Below, piece after piece: positions 30,901 to 39,035 of a stretch of DNA of 64,000 bases. Each line of letters starts with the position of its first letter. Within the stretch, counting starts at the first letter, position 1. The notes under the pieces were generated by a model. It was not told the origin of the DNA. It did no database searches and saw nothing but the letters and a program-made list of their open reading frames with translations. Source of the DNA: Nectonema munidae. Taxonomy: Eukaryota > Nematomorpha > Nectonematoida > Nectonematidae. Position numbers and translations under genes: made by a program. The stretch lies in assembly GCA_030549495.1 (NCBI GenBank), contig JAUIRK010000855.1, forward strand, positions 320,001 to 384,000, in the 5' to 3' direction.

Positions 30901-32762
30901 GCGTGTATTGTCCTTGCCCGTAGTCCCAGACTCTAAAGCCGTGGTGAGACTGAATACAGAAGGCTGGGATAATAAAAAATCATATAAATTAATATATCTC
31001 AAGAAAGTTTCGACAAAGGTCTAACTAAATTTTAGAAGGGTGTAACTCAGCCCCTGTACCCACACTCCCTTTCGATGAATATGGTCTTTTGTCTCTATGG
31101 ACTATATGAAGAAGTGAAATTTTAATCAGTTTTCACAGTTGCAATCTGGCTCAAAGTTTGTTCGTTCAACAATTGGTAAATATCATGATCAAATTTGTGA
31201 AATATCTTGGTATGATTTGCCAACTTTCATCTAAAAAGTGGCAACCTTAACTAATCTGGTAGGTAGATATAGGCGCACTAAACTTTACTACCTGCGAAGT
31301 TGTTTTCTCCTCCTATAACATTTCAAAAGTTATTTTACGATTAAACACTTATGATTGGATTATTTTTATCAATTCATGATTCCTTAAAGTCAGCTCTTAC
31401 AACGGTTAGCGCATTCTAAAAAATTACATTTGAGAGTCGTTTGACATATTGGCCAAGAAGTAACTTTGAAGATTTAATTTTTTACTTGAGGCTGCAGATT
31501 TGATGAGAATGCTGATTTAGATTTACTTAGCTTGATCAAGCAAAAACTCGTCTAATTCTTCCTAAAATCTCGGTTCTCGCATCAACGCGAGAGTGTGCGT
31601 GCTAGTGAGTATAAATTGGCGAGTCAGGATGTAATAATGTAATTACACTTATCATTTGTGAATAAATGGAAGAAGTCCTTCCAACTGCCGTCGTACTTTC
31701 CGAGAAAAATAGCGATTTTATGGTGGTAGAAGTAGGAAACAGCGACATCCTTGGGATTGCGGCAAACGTAGATGATCTAAAAAAGAAAATATTTAGTTAA
31801 ACATTTGTACTTCAAAAGACCAAAACTTATTTGGGTTTAAGAAATCATTTAACTTCAACAAATAAAAAATTCGTATAACACTGAATTACTAAACAAGAAA
31901 GAGCTGTTTTATTTTATTTACAAATCTAAGTACCTATTCTCGAATTGATCGGTTTAAATTTGAAGTTTTGGCAGTATTTTTTACTAAATTATATATGAGA
32001 AATTAATTTTAAAATTTGATTTACCAAAAAATAGTGTTAAAATTTTTTTAAAATAATAAACCCTTTCAAAAAAAGATAGGATAATTTTCTTAGGTACTTA
32101 TTTACGGAAAATTGTCGGGGATCCCAATACTCCAGACTTTATAATCTACTGTTTTATAAAAATTTTAATTCTTCATTTAGATTTACTTCATTAAGATACT
32201 CGCTGCAATAAACAAGGAAAGAAGTAAAGATTCTCAGAAATCAATCCCATCTCTGAAAAACTTTCTTCTGAAGTACAGGAATCAGAATCACTCATTATAA
32301 ATTTTCACGTTAAGTAAAATAATACCAAAACAACTAACAGTTATAAAAGTGAAAAAGTAGTGCTAAAAATGAAATGAAACTTTATCCATCTTTTCATGAA
32401 CCCATCTGCATAATTTTGGTTAATAATTTTCAATCTTGCTAAATTCTTTCATTTTGATGAACATCACATGCTCTACCCAAATCAACTCCTCGACAAAACA
32501 TTTTACTCCACCTCATTCTCCCTCTTCAATGCACTGCCTAGGTCACTCAGAAGCACCACAAACATCCTCGAATTGAAACGCAATCTCTTCACCCACAACC
32601 TGCCAACATCATCTCTCCCTACTCAACTTAATCTCCCTATTTACTCCTCCCTTTTTTAAATGAATTTACTGAATTTCATACTTTTATATAACATTATTTT
32701 TGATGTAAAGTGCCATACACTACAAAACTTCGGTTTTTGATTAATAAAATTAATTGATTGAC

Positions 32763-32793
<31 letters not shown>

Positions 32794-35700
32794 CACCTCA
32801 CGCTTACATGTCATTGTCGCGCTTAGATTTTGATGGACGACGAGCTACCCGCACACGCCTGCTCAACCACAAATGTCATACATTTTGATATACACAATCA
32901 CACCGATCGACAAACCAATTACAAAATGGTCTAACAAGAAAGTTTGGAAAACAGTGATTTTAAACGAGATAAAAGAATTGGGAATACGAAAATTATCAAT
33001 CTTGTTCTTTGAAATGGGAGCGTGGGGTATTTATAGAAAACTTACAACGATTCTCTGAAATAAAAACAATTTTTCAAACATTTTATAGAATTTTCTTAGA
33101 GATCTTTTAGAATCTTGTCTTTGACATCTTGATATAACCAGTAGATTAATTCAATGGAAGAGAAGATTTAAGAAAAATTTTGTTAAATTTTTTTTGTAAG
33201 CAAATGCAAGGGGAACAAATCATGCAGAAAGCATTGAAGCATGCATTCACCACAATCATATTTTGACTTATCATTTAAAACATCTCTAGAGCATTTAGCA
33301 CAATTCCAGTTTGCCATCATAGAAATATAAAGAAAATATGTAGAAATGTATAAATATGTTTTGAAATAGATGAACTTCATTTAAAACAAATTATAAAATG
33401 GAAAGCAAAATGAAGTTGTAATGCCAGATGCTACTTTGCAGAAGTTGTTCATATTGAGTTTTCTCAGAGTGGGCTATTCTACACTATTTAGAAAATGTTG
33501 AGATAAATATTGAATTCATATCCCAAAGTAAAACTTGATTCAACGTGAAAATCATTAACAAGTTAGAGCACGGCTGCCAACGCGGGCGCTTCCATCTCGA
33601 CGCGGTCTTTATAATTCTTATGCGCAATGTGAAAAGTCAAAAAACAAGCAAGGTCACAAATCAATTCAATTAACAAACCATCAAGTACATAAAGTGAGAT
33701 AATCTCTAACTTTGGTGAAATGTCTCCACATACTCAACCTTTTCACTTATCTTTAAGGTAAAAAGTTTTTTTACTTTACGAAAAATAGAAAGACATCGCT
33801 GAATGTTGCTTTTCGATAGAGAAGTTTACAAAATTCTTTAAGATATAGTGAAATATAGTTATGCTAAATGTGTGACTGACACAAAGAGAACAGTTTTCCT
33901 GCTCCCTTTGAGTTAGATCTAGTTATTGCGGTTCGATAAACATTTGGAATCCAACTCATCCGAAAATGAAAACAGCTTATGCATACCACTTCAATTTTGT
34001 CATGAAGTATAATCGAGAATTTATTCTTGAGTGGCTAAGTATCGCTCTGCGAAATTTACATATTCATGAGCATCTTAAAATGTTTAACTCTACCATAAGA
34101 ACCCAGTTCACCGTTTAAGGAGCCTATAGCTCTGTCAGTATTTTTTACTTTGCTAAGTCATTGTGGAAAAGATTCTCACCTACATGAAGCAAGATAAGCT
34201 CAACGAAAAAAAAAACAAGAGTTGGTAGAAGAAGAAATGTCCTTCCGAGTACCGATTCCTCATGTCATGATATGAAAGCACAGGCCGAGAACACTCTGGC
34301 TTGAGAGAAGACAAGAAAAAGAGATTAGTGAAGGTTACTGAAGCACTACAAAACTTTACTCCCCAAGGGGTACACCATACCGTGCAAGTTACTAGGGATA
34401 TGCAAGAAAACGAAAAAGCGCTACCTGGGGTCCGCCCCCCCCCTCCCAAATTGCCAAAGTTAGCTTAACGATTGATAAGGCGAAGTTATTTGATTGTTTA
34501 TAACTTTGGCGTTTTTTTAATCAAATTTAACGTGCGATACATCAATCAAAAACTCATTTTAAAAGCTTTAAGATATGACTGTTTACACATAATAAAATAT
34601 TAAAATTAAAAAAAAGTTTTTTTGAATTTATTTTGAAAAAATCTATATATTTTACAAATTGAACTTTTAATATTACTTTACTCAAAAAAAGATGTTTGTA
34701 TCATACTCTGATTCTAAAGCTTATAATTGAGGCCAAGTCCGCTAAATTTTAATTTGCAAACAGAAAATTTTAAAAAGATTATTTGAATTTGTACAATGTC
34801 AAGGCACAAGTGGGTTCGAAATTTGTGACAATGTTAGTAAATCACTTTCATCTGCTGGCATTGTTGTGAAGTGATGCAGTTTTCAAACAATGGATGGTTG
34901 GGCAAACATGTCAGAAAATGTTTCTCCATAATACGATTTGAATCTAGTCCTCTGCAAGAGTTGTCAGGTGTGGAAGTGCATGTGATGTTGGATGCACTGA
35001 AGCAACTTGGAATTTCTTTTCGTTACTCCCCAAAGAGGAGCAGGCGTCTCGAACAAGCTGTAACTACCGTGAATGAAGGAAGACCATCAAAAGATGCCAT
35101 TACAAAATCAAAAATGAAAATATTTTGTGAAACTCGATGGGTAGAGAAAATAACAACACTGCAGGATTTTGAAGACCTTTATGAAGCTTTACTTACTTGT
35201 TTAGATGCCATTTTGTTTTATGAACGCGGATGGGATGGCAAAGCGTTTACAGAGGCATATGGACTTATGAAGCGCATAACAGATTGCACATTTATTATCA
35301 GTTTCCAAACAGTATTGCATCTTTTTGGATATTTGATGCGACTTAGTAAGAAACTACAGGGAACTGAAATGGACGTTATTCAAGCTTCCAACATGGCAGA
35401 ACTGGTAAAGGATAGCGTAAAATTTGCAAAAACCGATGAAGCTGATAACAATATCATATATACAAAGTCAGAAAAAAAAAGGCAAGCTTAGCTGACATTA
35501 GAATAGAAATTCCTAGAAGATGTGGTAGACAAACTCACAGAAGTAACATTGAAGCAGTAGATGTTAAAGAATATTTCAAATGTACAGTTTTTATACCGTT
35601 TTTGGAAAAAGTTATTTAGCAAATGGATATGAGGTTTGGTAATCTTGCTAAAGCAGCTCTTCGTGGGTTTTATCTACTACCAAACAATCTTAACAAAATC

Positions 35701-38700
35701 ACAGAGGAAACAGTCTCTTCTCTAGTTCATTTCCATAACACTGATTTACCATCCTCTTCTACTTTTTCTCAAAAACTGGAGTCTGGAAGAGGTTATGGTC
35801 TAGCCAGGAAGACCGACCAGACGCCATAACTTCCACGCTATCAGACAGAAGAACGTGTTCAACTCTATTTCCAAATGTTACAAAAATCTTACATTTTCTA
35901 CAGCTGACAGCAATTTCTTCAAGTGGAGTAGAACACGGAAACTCAGCTTTAAAACATATCAAAGGAGCATCGAGGAGTTCTATGGGAGAAGAAAGATTAA
36001 ATGCACTTCTTCTTCTTCTTCTTTATGCATGGCAGGACATCAACATTGACGTCGCATCAGTCGTTGAAATGTGTGCCAGGCAGCAGGCACGGAGAATGCT
36101 TCTTATCAATCCTCTAGCAAAGAAATAACTATCCAGATTTTTTAATTAAATATTTTTTTGTCATTTAAGCAATAAACTACAATTCAAGACCCCTGCCTCC
36201 TTTACTTAATTACTTGTTCTACCTAATACTGCTAATAAGGTTATTTACATGTCGCTCAACTGAATGAGGCTTTGCCCCCTGGGCCCCCACTAGGGCGTTG
36301 CTCTGGACCCACTGGGGGCTTCAAGGCGGCCTTCAGACCCCCTGTCTACTTTGTACGCCCCCTAACTTCAATTCTTGGATCCACGCCTGGCTACTATACT
36401 TTCTAATGTGTACTAACTTGTTTAAAATTTGTCACGATTTCTACTTTTCTTTTGCCATAATCAACACCTGAAAGCTGTGTAAAATGGACATCAATTTTTG
36501 GAATGCGGGTATAATTCTTTTTAAATTTATTATCACAGAAAAAATAAAGTTTGATTCTTTTAGTTTAAGGTGAATATATAACATACTAAATTCACAAAGC
36601 GGTGAACCATGAATTTGGAATTATTGTATTTGAGTAAAAAGTTTATTAATTTTGTAATATTTGGATAGACTATTTCTACTAAACCAGATGAAGTAGTATT
36701 TGCAAATAAAAATGTCTCTTTGAGTTTGAAATTAGAGAAAGCCTCTTTACCTTGCACTTACCACTCTGGATGGACTGAGGAAGAATGGAAAAAGGCAGGT
36801 GCGTCGCTAGAATCCGGGGCGATGAAAGACTGTTCAGGTGGGACAAGGCAAAGTAAGGCCGACCCACTTCCAAGTGGACAACCCTCTCGTGCAGAGACTT
36901 GTTGAGGAAGGGGTCGTTCAGGTCGTAGAGAATGTTGGAGACCATTTCTTCTGTCCACGTTGTTCCTTAATCAAGAAAACGAAACAGGAGAGTGAGTGTG
37001 CGCATCCACATTTTGAAGGCAAAATCTCTTTGTTAAAACGATAGTCGAGGGCGTGAGTATGATGAGTTGGCGAAATTAACGCAAAGGCAACATACACCAA
37101 CGCATCATTCTGTCCTTTTTCAAATCCTGATTGAAAACTCTTTTGTTTTGATCTCTTTCCAAAACACTGATTTACACGGTTCCTTTCCTACCGTATTTGG
37201 GAAATTTCTCCGGGCCTATATTATGTTCCATAATCCCATATGTTAATGCAGTCCTATTTTGACACATAGAGGCCGTTAACAAGAGATACAAATACCATTT
37301 TCTGTTATACCTAGGTCCCTGATACTCGATGAAGTTTTGAGCGAACTGGATGTTAAGTTCTTATAGGATCTTGGAATTAGATCAATCTTTAATATTTTCA
37401 CATTCTTGCATAAATCCACTAAATGTTGAAGATGTACAGAAGAATCAGGCAGCACGTTTGACTTTTAGAATTGTGTGTTGCATAGGTACTTGAATTTATT
37501 CACCTCTAAACTTTTGAAAGATGTTCTTCTAACTAAGGAAAAAAATTTTAAAGGAAAAAATTGTGTGAAAGAACAATTTAAAAAAAAATAGTTTTTTTAT
37601 GTTTAAAAGAATTTTCTCTATTTCAAGTAGTTTTTATCTAAATATTGCGAGTACTCAGGTTGGCATGGTCTGCTTCTAGTCTCTGCTATTCGTAACACAC
37701 ACGTACGTATATAGAAGCTTTAACAAGAAGAAGAAATAAAAATATAGGCGAGCAAGTCATTTTCACTACCAACACTTTTGTGTAACTAATGATCTAACAC
37801 ATTGGATCCCAAACTGTGGGCTATGGCCCCATGGGGAGCCATAAAGCAAAATTTAAGGGTCCATAATCTGAGGCTATGCATAAATAAAACCTACGCATGA
37901 CCTACGTTGTGCTTTAGTGAAACAAAACCAAGAATCAAGAAGATTGTCGATCATCTGCAACATCACCCTTCACACTGAGTAGAATTATCTGCCAACTAGA
38001 GAGCACTCAATTGTTACAATGTTATCAAATTTGTAAGATTCAAAGATTAAATCCCAGAGCGTAGGATTAATAAACTTTTTCTATTCGATGGATTTTGTAT
38101 GTTTCCTTCTTTTTTTTTGCTTATTCTTGAAACACCTTTTAGCAAAATGCCCTTTTTAATTGATCTTATGATTATAATTGCTAGATACTAGTAGACAGTC
38201 ACGGTATTCACCGGCTATGATTGTTGTGGGGGCCATAGACAAGGATCATGTATGAAAAGTGGGTAACGATCAGAAAAAGTTTGAGAACCACTGATCTAAC
38301 ACTAAATTTCGAATTTTTCAAATAGAAATAAATTTTTGTTAATAACCCATTTGATCTCATCGAAGAACTCCGATGATTTCTTGATTATTTTAACCTATCT
38401 ATTTGTTTCTATCTTTAATTGCTATTTATCGATCAAATAAGCGTTAAAAAATATAGAAAAATATGCTCAAAGGTTCAAATAAAACTTCTTTGGTCTCGAT
38501 GGCCATTGAATAAAATTGTAGAGGCGGTTTCGTTTCTTATTCTCTCCTAAGCCCAAGTGGTACAAGAAAAATCACCTGATTTTGGATAAGAAGCTATAAT
38601 AATGTCGTCTGTTCGGACTTCGAAATCCTGAAGTGCTTTGAGTAGACCGTGGGAGGACCCCAAGCCTTGCAAGAGCATTCCTCTGTAGATTTGCACTTTG

Positions 38701-39035
38701 GGGATTTGTTGGAGGTAGTGGAGATATGTTGCGTCACTCTGGATGTCCTCTCTCTCTAGCATGTTGTTTTTCTTGGAGTAGTTTTGCAACTTGGAGAACC
38801 AGCGCGAATTGCAGAGCATGAAGTAGAGCGAGTTGGTTGCGTTCGTGATGAAGTTGGTGAAGTGGGCGGAGCCGAGGCTGATCAGTGGTTGTGGGGAAGA
38901 GCAAGGGTCCACTTCTTTGGAGATGTAGGAGTCCGTCTCTCTCCTACTCGTCCCGGAAGGAGCCTTTTCTGCATCCTTCTTCTTAGGAGCGATCTTCGAC
39001 GGATTCAGCATTCTTTCTGCATCAATTGATGTCAT
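14340..39035 (-). CDS. Cytosolic sulfotransferase (SULT family), six coding exons
   Basis: It should transfer sulfate from PAPS to a small hydroxyl or amine acceptor in the cytosol. The exons on the minus strand are 39035-38576, 36965-36751, 31776-31653, 27039-26942, 24418-24238 and 14467-14340, totalling 1206 nt with no internal stop: 401 aa. Hallmarks are YPKSGTTW (PAPS 5'-phosphosulfate loop, residues 150-157), THLP with the catalytic His at about 209, CRNPKDVAVSY (3'-phosphate site, about 230-240), YGSWFNHVLEYW, and RKGIVGDWKNHF near 358-369. An extension of about 110 residues, Lys/Ser-rich at its start, precedes the catalytic domain. Exon lengths 215/124/98/181 resemble those of vertebrate SULT2 genes as I remember them. 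Two oddities: intron 3 begins with AT instead of GT, and the usual Lys before THLP is Ala. The introns are large and full of transposons. The substrate cannot be inferred. Confidence 0.93.
16230..18159 (-). mobile_element. piggyBac-type transposon fossil in sulfotransferase intron 5
   Basis: Read on the minus strand, it begins with an acidic, Ser-rich N-terminus typical of piggyBac transposases (MSRSSSSYSSTVCGSSDDAS at 18159). After an AT-rich decayed middle come GSGIFVDRF (from the DNFFTS-type block), CKWSLDHNITHCETCRSNRR, then SEKKNAKVVYILSSPH (family: KKNKVVLLLSTMH), then RRWTLVAFCNYLDIATHNSWVI, the C-terminal helices. Frames change between blocks and stops are present. Terminal repeats and TTAA target sites were not resolved. 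The order of blocks makes the family call solid. Confidence 0.8.
18875..18901 (+). repeat. (TTA)n microsatellite
   Basis: About nine uninterrupted TTA repeats inside the CACTA-like element, close to its left subterminal region. Confidence 0.95.
19055..20141 (+). pseudogene. SAMD3-like protein gene, decayed, with introns
   Basis: Plausible exons are bounded by splice signals. 19055 on: FLAQNYAFQEYVQRVFSKL, spliced in frame to LYPTSEMYPNSVLIFEEFP (about 19216-19290). About 19429-19700: EVQAKKLKSEECDSS, then after a +1 shift ELEKHIEWLKKEYNKV, MDLTFPERRKDIVIEKKS and EILSKYPFLKDGKQ. After a GTATCC...TTTCAG intron, 19758 on: IILEFQRLSPDIPNVDILN. After a short intron (19945-19995), DLRVLLSIFGLATIMKDKLED to a stop at 20141. 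The M-x-L-T-F-x-x-R-R / YPxL / EFxRL pattern is that of the uncharacterised SAMD3-like family often found in repetitive DNA. Its biochemical role is unknown. The frameshift near 19530 shows it is no longer intact. Confidence 0.6.
20551..20835 (+). repeat. Subterminal repeat block of the CACTA-like element
   Basis: Three imperfect units of about 100-110 bp begin near 20551, 20662 and 20763. Each opens with AATTAGTAA; the first two share ATTACTATTATAGTTAGT and AATTAGTAAAATCTACTAA. The third runs into the right TIR. The many direct and inverted copies of TTAGTAA look like transposase-binding arrays. Confidence 0.8.
20836..21442. other. Sulfotransferase intron 5, no feature assigned
   Basis: AT-rich intronic sequence to the right of the CACTA-like element. 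No domain, repeat or signal was recognised on either strand. Confidence 0.4.
21443..21573. mobile_element. 131-bp palindromic MITE
   Basis: Two perfect 29-bp inverted arms (21443-21471 and 21545-21573) containing AAGAGGTCAACACTAAAA and its complement enclose about 73 bp. The core has a second small palindrome, GCCGACAGTCGGC. Short size, perfect arms and no coding content fit a miniature inverted-repeat element of a DNA transposon. Superfamily unknown; the flanks are A/T-rich, so a TA or TTA target site cannot be defined. Confidence 0.8.
21855..21950. repeat. Short degenerate repeat with GGTACCA/GGACCTAG and TTAGGG-like motifs
   Basis: Contains AGGTACCAGTGACC, GGGACCTAGA and ATACCAATGATC, the same words that make up the minisatellite at 41.1 kb. 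It is followed by a short run GGGTTAGAGTTAGAGTTAGGG that resembles, but is too short and impure to be, telomeric DNA. Confidence 0.6.
21951..23480. other. Sulfotransferase intron 5, no feature assigned
   Basis: Ordinary AT-rich intron. Short open frames (for example 22281-22466 plus and 23069-23305 minus) show no motif. A GGGCAAA...TTTGCCC inverted pair at about 22258-22287 is the only local structure noted. Confidence 0.4.
23481..24130. other. GC-richer island in sulfotransferase intron 5, unidentified
   Basis: Base composition is clearly less AT-rich than the surroundings, and overlapping open frames occur on both strands (23735-23938, 23823-24005 plus; 23880-24080 minus). A stretch TSKLKDIRYRFGPRQQKAL faintly resembles the KLKD...R..F linker seen in some LINE proteins, but I cannot confirm this. 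It is most likely an old inserted element. Confidence 0.35.
24238..24418 (-). CDS. Sulfotransferase exon 5 (181 nt)
   Basis: Acceptor TTTTTAG, donor GTAAGG. Encodes DFNSVLKNVSNFIEKDVSQE, then CTFSNMKNNTKVN and TKFMRKG, i.e. the SULT region ending in the RKG of the GxxGDWK motif. The length of 181 nt equals that of the corresponding exon in vertebrate SULT genes as I recall. Contains no stop in the spliced frame. Confidence 0.92.
24747..24927. mobile_element. 181-bp hAT-type MITE
   Basis: The left tip CACTGGTTCTTAAC and the right tip GGTTGAGAACCACTG are imperfect inverted repeats of the common hAT terminus CAGTGGTTCTCAACC. The right half contains GCGGCCCACATGGC-like sequence seen next to such ends in many hAT MITEs. 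No clear 8-bp target duplication remains, so it is old. Confidence 0.65.
25723..26392 (+). mobile_element. Internally deleted hAT element (P52rIPK-like), copy A
   Basis: Starts CACTGGCTGATTTAA and ends with TTAGATCCGCCCTTG, imperfect inverted repeats, each followed inwards by a poly-G/poly-C tract (22 C at the right end). Both sides carry the 5-mer GTTTA (25718-25722 and 26393-26397). It retains only the transposase C-terminus. Over at least 330 bp it is nearly identical to the copy at 63642, so the family moved recently. The larger relative at 34425 encodes more of the same protein. Confidence 0.8.
25998..26156 (+). pseudogene. hAT transposase C-terminal fragment (P52rIPK-like)
   Basis: Encodes NSLRSSMNEDRFNALILLFV and then DIDTIICMYAKKCLRRMRLL to a stop. 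This is the C-terminal hAT dimerisation motif (LRSSM...RF..L.LL..H.DI..D...I...Y......R). The homologous block in the 34.4-kb element reads SRSSMGEERLNALLLLLL and MCARQQARRMLLINPL. Confidence 0.75.
26942..27039 (-). CDS. Sulfotransferase exon 4 (98 nt)
   Basis: Acceptor ATTTTAG, donor GTAATG. After two bases completing a Val codon it reads VYGSWFNHVLEYWNESKRS, then ILVIKYEDMKK, the SULT block that follows the PAPS 3'-phosphate site. The phase-1 entry matches the intron position in vertebrate SULT genes, which fixes the end of exon 3. Confidence 0.92.
27274..27534 (-). CDS. Unassigned candidate exon inside sulfotransferase intron 3
   Basis: A minus-strand open stretch of 86 codons runs from a plausible acceptor (AATTTAG, exon from 27534) to a stop. 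It reads VHFDPDIASTTCLDKMPDGQ, then KSFDYMLRSHKVG and a Ser/Thr/Pro-rich tail. It is less AT-rich than the surrounding intron and resembles a real terminal exon, but I recognise no family. It cannot belong to the sulfotransferase, whose six exons already join perfectly. It could be the last exon of a nested gene or an old insertion. Confidence 0.3.
   Translation of the reverse strand, partial: VHFDPDIASTTCLDKMPDGQKSFDYMLRSHKVGPNNSTVPDDFASLNINPRFIFPVITATQLSHASPSVSLHDSNPIFSNQSLAQL
27949..30400 (+). mobile_element. Second CACTA-like copy, right end not found
   Basis: The left tip AACTGAGAGAACTAGTTAGT at 27949 matches the left TIR of the 18551 element (CACTGAGAGAACAAATTAGT) and is likewise followed by TTAGTAG/TAGT motifs. 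About 0.9 kb further in begins a broken plus-strand gene (28861 on) that resembles large transposase-like proteins. No matching right TIR was found before 34 kb, so the right limit is a guess from where similarity to coding sequence ends. Confidence 0.5.
28861..30195 (+). pseudogene. tnp2/CACTA-like transposase-type protein, decayed
   Basis: Successive plus-strand blocks occur in several frames: YDSIFNYLKIFHVTENMPSD followed by ISDVVESLIGKC; IRILEDFIDEFFDLYVELFG; then SLAYSCILFLICYEHLTKSF; then LKYFDNDVCKNIIN and DQEKQHRRMLKMLILNEYSE. The FHV.ENMPSD...(EG)..ES block and the L..FI..FF.LY.ELF block are the conserved anchors of a family of large uncharacterised invertebrate proteins that I associate with tnp2-type transposases. 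Multiple frameshifts and stops separate the blocks. Family placement is by motif memory and should be treated as tentative. Confidence 0.5.
31653..31776 (-). CDS. Sulfotransferase exon 3 (124 nt) with a non-GT donor
   Basis: Acceptor TTTTTTAG. Encodes IIYVCRNPKDVAVSYFYHHK, containing the PAPS 3'-phosphate site, then IAIFLGKYDGSWKDFFHLF. By frame and by the conserved phase-1 intron position in SULT genes it must end ...AAATG, followed by ATAAGT. Only the first donor base departs from GTAAGT. With this boundary the six exons sum to 402 codons including stop. Confidence 0.88.
32440..32795 (+). mobile_element. 5'-truncated CR1/L2-like LINE with (GATT)n tail
   Basis: The plus-strand frame at 32468-32659 reads FYSTSFSLFNALPRSLRSTT and then NILELKRNLFTHNL, the extreme C-terminus of CR1/L2/Jockey-type ORF2 (consensus: R..SFS..A..LWN.LP..LR......FK..L..HL). 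About 110 bp of 3' UTR and a GATT microsatellite follow, as expected for the tail of such elements. The copy inserted on the plus strand of sulfotransferase intron 2. Confidence 0.8.
32764..32793 (+). repeat. (GATT)n microsatellite, LINE tail
   Basis: About seven GATT units right after the LINE 3' UTR. Confidence 0.9.
34425..36389 (+). mobile_element. hAT element, P52rIPK-like, with transposase remains
   Basis: The element runs from CTGGGGTCCGCC with a C-tract to CTTGGATCCACGCCTG. The 5-mer GCTAC lies on both sides (34420-34424 and 36390-36394). The plus-strand coding part covers the middle and end of a hAT transposase of the type annotated as 52-kDa repressor of the inhibitor of protein kinase-like. 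The right end GTACGCCCCCTAA echoes the sequence near the left tip of the copies at 25723 and 63642. The left TIR is diverged, so the left boundary rests mainly on the flanking 5-mer. Confidence 0.7.
34871..36128 (+). pseudogene. hAT (P52rIPK-like) transposase remains
   Basis: The first block (34871-35491) reads PLQELSGVEVHVMLDALKQL, then MKIFCETRWVEKITTLQDFE (the CETRW...L..F block) and FLGYL-like helices. After a break come VDKLTEVTLK-like sequence, VKEYFKCTVFIPFLEKVI, MDMRFGNLAKAALRGFYLLP, then SRSSMGEERLNALLLLLLYA and DVASVVEMCARQQARRMLLI followed by NPLAKK and a stop at 36126-36128. These are, in order, the RNase-H-like core end and the C-terminal dimerisation domain. At least two frame breaks separate them. 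The N-terminal part is missing. Confidence 0.8.
36751..36965 (-). CDS. Sulfotransferase exon 2 (215 nt)
   Basis: Acceptor TTAAG; the first two bases complete the Gly of PKSG. Encodes TTWTEEMVSNILYDLND, FLNKSLHERVVHLE, SPRILATHLPFSILPQSIQ and GKCK. The functional donor GTAAAG after GKCK keeps the frame with IIYVCRNPKD. A better-looking donor, GTAAGT, lies 11 nt upstream (exon end 36762) and would shift the frame. In THLP the His should be the catalytic base; the residue two before it is Ala, where Lys is usual. Confidence 0.93.
37800..38293. mobile_element. 494-bp hAT-type non-autonomous element with perfect 8-bp TSD
   Basis: The left tip CATTGGATCCCAAAC and the right tip GTTTGAGAACCACTG are imperfect inverted repeats of the CAGTGGTTCTCAAAC type. 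Both are flanked by the identical 8-mer ATCTAACA (37792-37799 and 38294-38301). Just inside are complementary GGCCCCATGG/GGGGGCCAT motifs. No coding sequence. It sits in sulfotransferase intron 1. Confidence 0.9.
38576..39035 (-). CDS. Sulfotransferase exon 1 (first coding exon)
   Basis: The start codon at 39033-39035 in context AAAATGA opens the frame; there is no in-frame upstream ATG that I can see. Residues 1-50 are rich in Lys, Ser and Pro; residues 51-110 have no match I recognise. From about 113 the SULT domain begins: VQIYRGMLLQGLGSSHGLL, DDIIIASYPKSG. It ends AAATCAG|GTGATT, phase 1. The N-terminal extension of about 110 residues is unusual, as most SULTs have 30-40 residues before the PKSG strand. 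Confidence 0.9.

Noticed and set aside
33440-33480. TTTTCTCAGAGTG as the right end of the second CACTA-like copy
   Set aside because: It differs from TTTTCTCTCAGTG at the key positions and lacks the ATTAGTAA subterminal repeats that mark the true right end at 20.8 kb.
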